A DNA stretch of 33,170 nt, taken from contig CAZSER010000003.1 in the NCBI GenBank assembly GCA_964605975.1, forward strand, positions 1-33,170, read 5' to 3'. Both the position numbers and the translations under genes were made by a program. The notes under the pieces are model-generated. The model did no database searches, was not told the origin of the DNA, and saw nothing but the letters and a program-made list of their open reading frames with translations. Shown here piece by piece: positions 31,099-33,170 of this stretch. Source of the DNA: JBAYHA01 sp964605975 (lineage in GTDB: Bacteria > Patescibacteriota > Patescibacteriia > UBA11705 > JABHMO01). The stretch's first letter is position 1; every line of letters starts with the position of its first letter.

Positions 31099-32643
31099 CT
31101 ATTGTATTAAACTGGAATAAATAGTTTCGGGTAATGTAGAGACTTCCATTATTTCATAAATAGTCGGAGCAATATTCCCCAAAGATCCTTCCACTAATCT
31201 ACGATTCTTATAGTTGTTGCTCACCAGAATAAATGGTACCTTGTTTGTTGTATGTGATGTCCATATTTCACCATTTTTTTCATCAATCATTTTTTCGGCA
31301 TTACCATGATCAGCTGTTATTAAAACATTTCCCCCTTTTGCCAAAACAGCTTCAACTATCTTCCCTAAACAAATATCCGTATGTTCAATAGCTTTAATTG
31401 TTGCTTTTAAATTACCGGCATGACCAACCATGTCAGGATTAGCGAAGTTTATTGCAATAAATTGATATTTATCTAATTTTAAAAAGTGTAAAACGGTTGA
31501 TGTAATTTCATAAACACTCATTTCGGGAATAAGATCATAGCCGGTCACTTTTTTGGAAGGGATTCTTAACCAATCCTCCCCATTTATTTCATTAGCAAAA
31601 CCACCATTAATAAAATATGTCATATGCGCATATTTTTCTGTTTCGGCGATATATAATTGACGATATTTTTGTAAAACCAAAGGAATAGAATTATAAACTT
31701 CAAAACTGGGAAAAGCTGTCAAAATACTATCCAAGTCCGGGCCAAAATCAGTAAAAGCACAAAATTTTAAATTTTTTATAACTTTTTTCCTGACAAAAGA
31801 ACCAGGATTTAATTGATTAAACTTTTCCTGAACAAAACATTTACTTAATTGTCTAGCACGATCACTGCGTAAATTAAAAAAAATCACTGAATCGTTATCA
31901 CTAACTCTCGTTTGTTCTAGCCTTTTTTTATTTGAAGCTATAACTGTAGGATAAATAAATTCATCCGTTATTTTTTTGTTATAATTATGCAAGATAGCCG
32001 ATTGCGTATCAGAAAAAAGATCCCCACTTCCCAAAGTTAAACAGTTATAGGCTACTTTTGTTCTTTCCCAATTCTTTCCACGATCCATAGCATAAAATCT
32101 TCCCATCAAGGAAACAACCGAAGCAAAACCATTAACATTTTCCTCTATCTTCTTCAAAATATTCATCGCTTCATATTGAGGAGAATCTCTACCATCAGTA
32201 ATTAAATGTAAAAAAATCTTTTCAACACCCTTCTTTTTTGCTAATTCTACCAAAGAATACAAATGATTTAACGATGAATGAGGGCTCTCTTGATCCGAAA
32301 CAAGCCCAAAAAGATGTAAAGCACTTTTGTTTTTCAGGACATGTTTTATAGATTCTAACAATGCCGTATTTTTATAAAAAACACCGTTTTTAATTGCCTC
32401 ACTAATAATCACTGAATCTTGTTTAACTAAACGACCTGCCCCAATATTAAGATGCCCTGCTTCAGAATTACCGACTTGATTGTCTGGTAGTCCTACATGT
32501 TTTCCATGTGCAAAAAGCTGTGCCTTTGGATATTTATCCCAAGCTTTATCAAAATTTGGTTTTCTAGCATTTTCGATGGCATTTCCTTTTGTTTTCGGAG
32601 CAATCCCCCAGCCATCTAAAATTAATAAAACTGTTGGAAACAT
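31099..32643 (-). CDS. gpmI: Cofactor-independent phosphoglycerate mutase, copy 2
   Basis: A second iPGM directly before copy 1. With the ATG at 32643 it has 514 residues; a GTG at 32658 gives a five-residue extension. All metal ligands are kept: D10 in ILDGWG, S60 in VGNSEAGHLN, NFANPDMVGHAGN, ITADHGNAEK and SHTTNKVP. The segment GAGRLVKQDSVIISEAI after the catalytic Ser is the more usual form for this family. The two copies are clearly diverged over their length, so this is not a recent duplication. It lies 34 bp after the enolase gene, so three steps of lower glycolysis are grouped. Confidence 0.95.
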   Translation of the reverse strand: MFPTVLLILDGWGIAPKTKGNAIENARKPNFDKAWDKYPKAQLFAHGKHVGLPDNQVGNSEAGHLNIGAGRLVKQDSVIISEAIKNGVFYKNTALLESIKHVLKNKSALHLFGLVSDQESPHSSLNHLYSLVELAKKKGVEKIFLHLITDGRDSPQYEAMNILKKIEENVNGFASVVSLMGRFYAMDRGKNWERTKVAYNCLTLGSGDLFSDTQSAILHNYNKKITDEFIYPTVIASNKKRLEQTRVSDNDSVIFFNLRSDRARQLSKCFVQEKFNQLNPGSFVRKKVIKNLKFCAFTDFGPDLDSILTAFPSFEVYNSIPLVLQKYRQLYIAETEKYAHMTYFINGGFANEINGEDWLRIPSKKVTGYDLIPEMSVYEITSTVLHFLKLDKYQFIAINFANPDMVGHAGNLKATIKAIEHTDICLGKIVEAVLAKGGNVLITADHGNAEKMIDEKNGEIWTSHTTNKVPFILVSNNYKNRRLVEGSLGNIAPTIYEIMEVSTLPETIYSSLIQ

Positions 32644-32677
32644 TTTATAAATTATCACGATTTAAAAATAAATTTAT

Positions 32678-33170
32678 TTACATTAATTCTTGTTCAATTT
32701 CCATCAATCTATTATACTTTTCTACTCTTTCACTCCGAGATAAAGATCCTGTTTTAATAAAATCAGCATTAACAGCAACTGCTAAGTCGGCAATGAAAGT
32801 GTCCGCCGTTTCTCCAGATCGATGCGAAACACTTATTTTATATCCAACTTTTTTTGCTAAATAAATTGTATCTATTGTTTCTGTTAATGAACCTATTTGA
32901 TTTAATTTTATCAAAATAGCGTTAGCAACTTTTAAATCAATTCCTTTCTGCAATCTCTCCTTATTGGTGACAAAAAGATCATCTCCGACCAAAATAACAT
33001 TTTCAGCTATTTTTCCCGTAATTTTTTTCCAAGAACTCCAATCATCTTCTGCCAAAGGATCTTCCAATGAAATAATAGGGTACTTTTTTATCCAACTCTC
33101 TAAGGTCTTAATAACTTCATCAGAAGAAATAAACTTCTTTCCTTTTTTATCATTCAAAGAATATCCCTTT
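32678..33170 (-). CDS. eno: Enolase, C-terminal part (gene runs past the window edge)
   Basis: Enolase converts 2-phosphoglycerate to phosphoenolpyruvate. About 164 residues of its C-terminal barrel are present, out of a usual 420-430; the frame stays open to the end of the window, so the start lies outside. Landmarks are YPIISLEDPLAEDDW with metal-binding Glu and Asp, ILVGDDLFVTN, the catalytic Lys in AILIKLNQIGSLTET, SHRSGET with the active-site His, and DFIKTGSLSRSERVEKYNRL. A TTG near 33157 is internal and not the real start. The gene heads, or is part of, the eno-gpmI-gpmI-mutM group. Confidence 0.97.
   Translation of the reverse strand, partial: KGYSLNDKKGKKFISSDEVIKTLESWIKKYPIISLEDPLAEDDWSSWKKITGKIAENVILVGDDLFVTNKERLQKGIDLKVANAILIKLNQIGSLTETIDTIYLAKKVGYKISVSHRSGETADTFIADLAVAVNADFIKTGSLSRSERVEKYNRLMEIEQELM

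Noticed and set aside
1..33170. tRNA genes, rRNA genes and CRISPR arrays
   Set aside because: I saw no T-loop plus acceptor pairs, no rRNA-like conserved blocks and no regularly spaced direct repeats with spacers. A covariance search could still find a tRNA I missed.

Overview
The window is AT-rich (by eye about one third G+C) and densely packed. Almost all genes are on the minus strand and are housekeeping genes. Proteins are short, gaps are small, and almost no gene has a Shine-Dalgarno (SD) sequence; several promoters sit so close to the start codon that the mRNA must be leaderless or nearly so. Together with a short ProRS without the usual editing insert, a short MetRS and RsmI, and a translin-family gene, this suggests a Candidate Phyla Radiation (Patescibacteria-like) bacterium. 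That assignment is an inference; there is no rRNA gene here to prove it. A run of ten N inside tatD and an apparent frameshift in lysS at the left edge suggest a metagenome scaffold.

Layout, in minus-strand transcription order from right to left. (1) 33170-28580: enolase (5' end outside the window), two tandem cofactor-independent phosphoglycerate mutases, and mutM. (2) 28570-27304: a divergent pair, uppP and a DUF212 (PAP2-like) phosphatase. (3) 27216-26881: a 53-residue single-span membrane peptide on the plus strand with the only strong SD of any protein gene here; it shares a divergent promoter region with manC. (4) 26880-23751: manC, mltG, a translin-family gene and a membrane-anchored coiled-coil protein. 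(5) 23280-23745, plus strand: a promoter, about 430 nt of structured noncoding sequence, and a strong terminator. (6) 23195-21104: an RlmI-like rRNA methyltransferase gene and rsmI, transcribed divergently, with two copies of a roughly 100-bp palindromic repeat. (7) 20736-18371: metG and tatD. (8) 18275-11367: a complete F1Fo ATP synthase operon in the order atpZ/I-B-E-F-H-A-G-D-C, with its own promoter and terminator. (9) 11234-10740: a CvpA-like gene with its own promoter and terminator. (10) 10631-1173: one long run with a UvrD-like helicase-nuclease, a DUF721 (DciA-like) protein, a small membrane protein, proS, mreB, mreC, mreD and penicillin-binding protein 2. (11) greA and the start of lysS, each with its own promoter.

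Functionally, the genes cover energy (ATP synthase, lower glycolysis), wall growth and shape (MreBCD-PBP2, MltG, UppP, DUF212, ManC), translation (LysRS, ProRS, MetRS, RsmI, RlmI-like) and DNA repair (MutM, helicase-nuclease).

The most interesting object is the plus-strand RNA at 23315-23745. It has a consensus promoter, an intrinsic terminator, two related units that repeat short motifs, a predicted pseudoknot, a hairpin capped by a GNRA tetraloop, and three SD-led mini reading frames of 7-8 codons. It matches none of the large bacterial RNAs I know. The protein genes themselves look ordinary.
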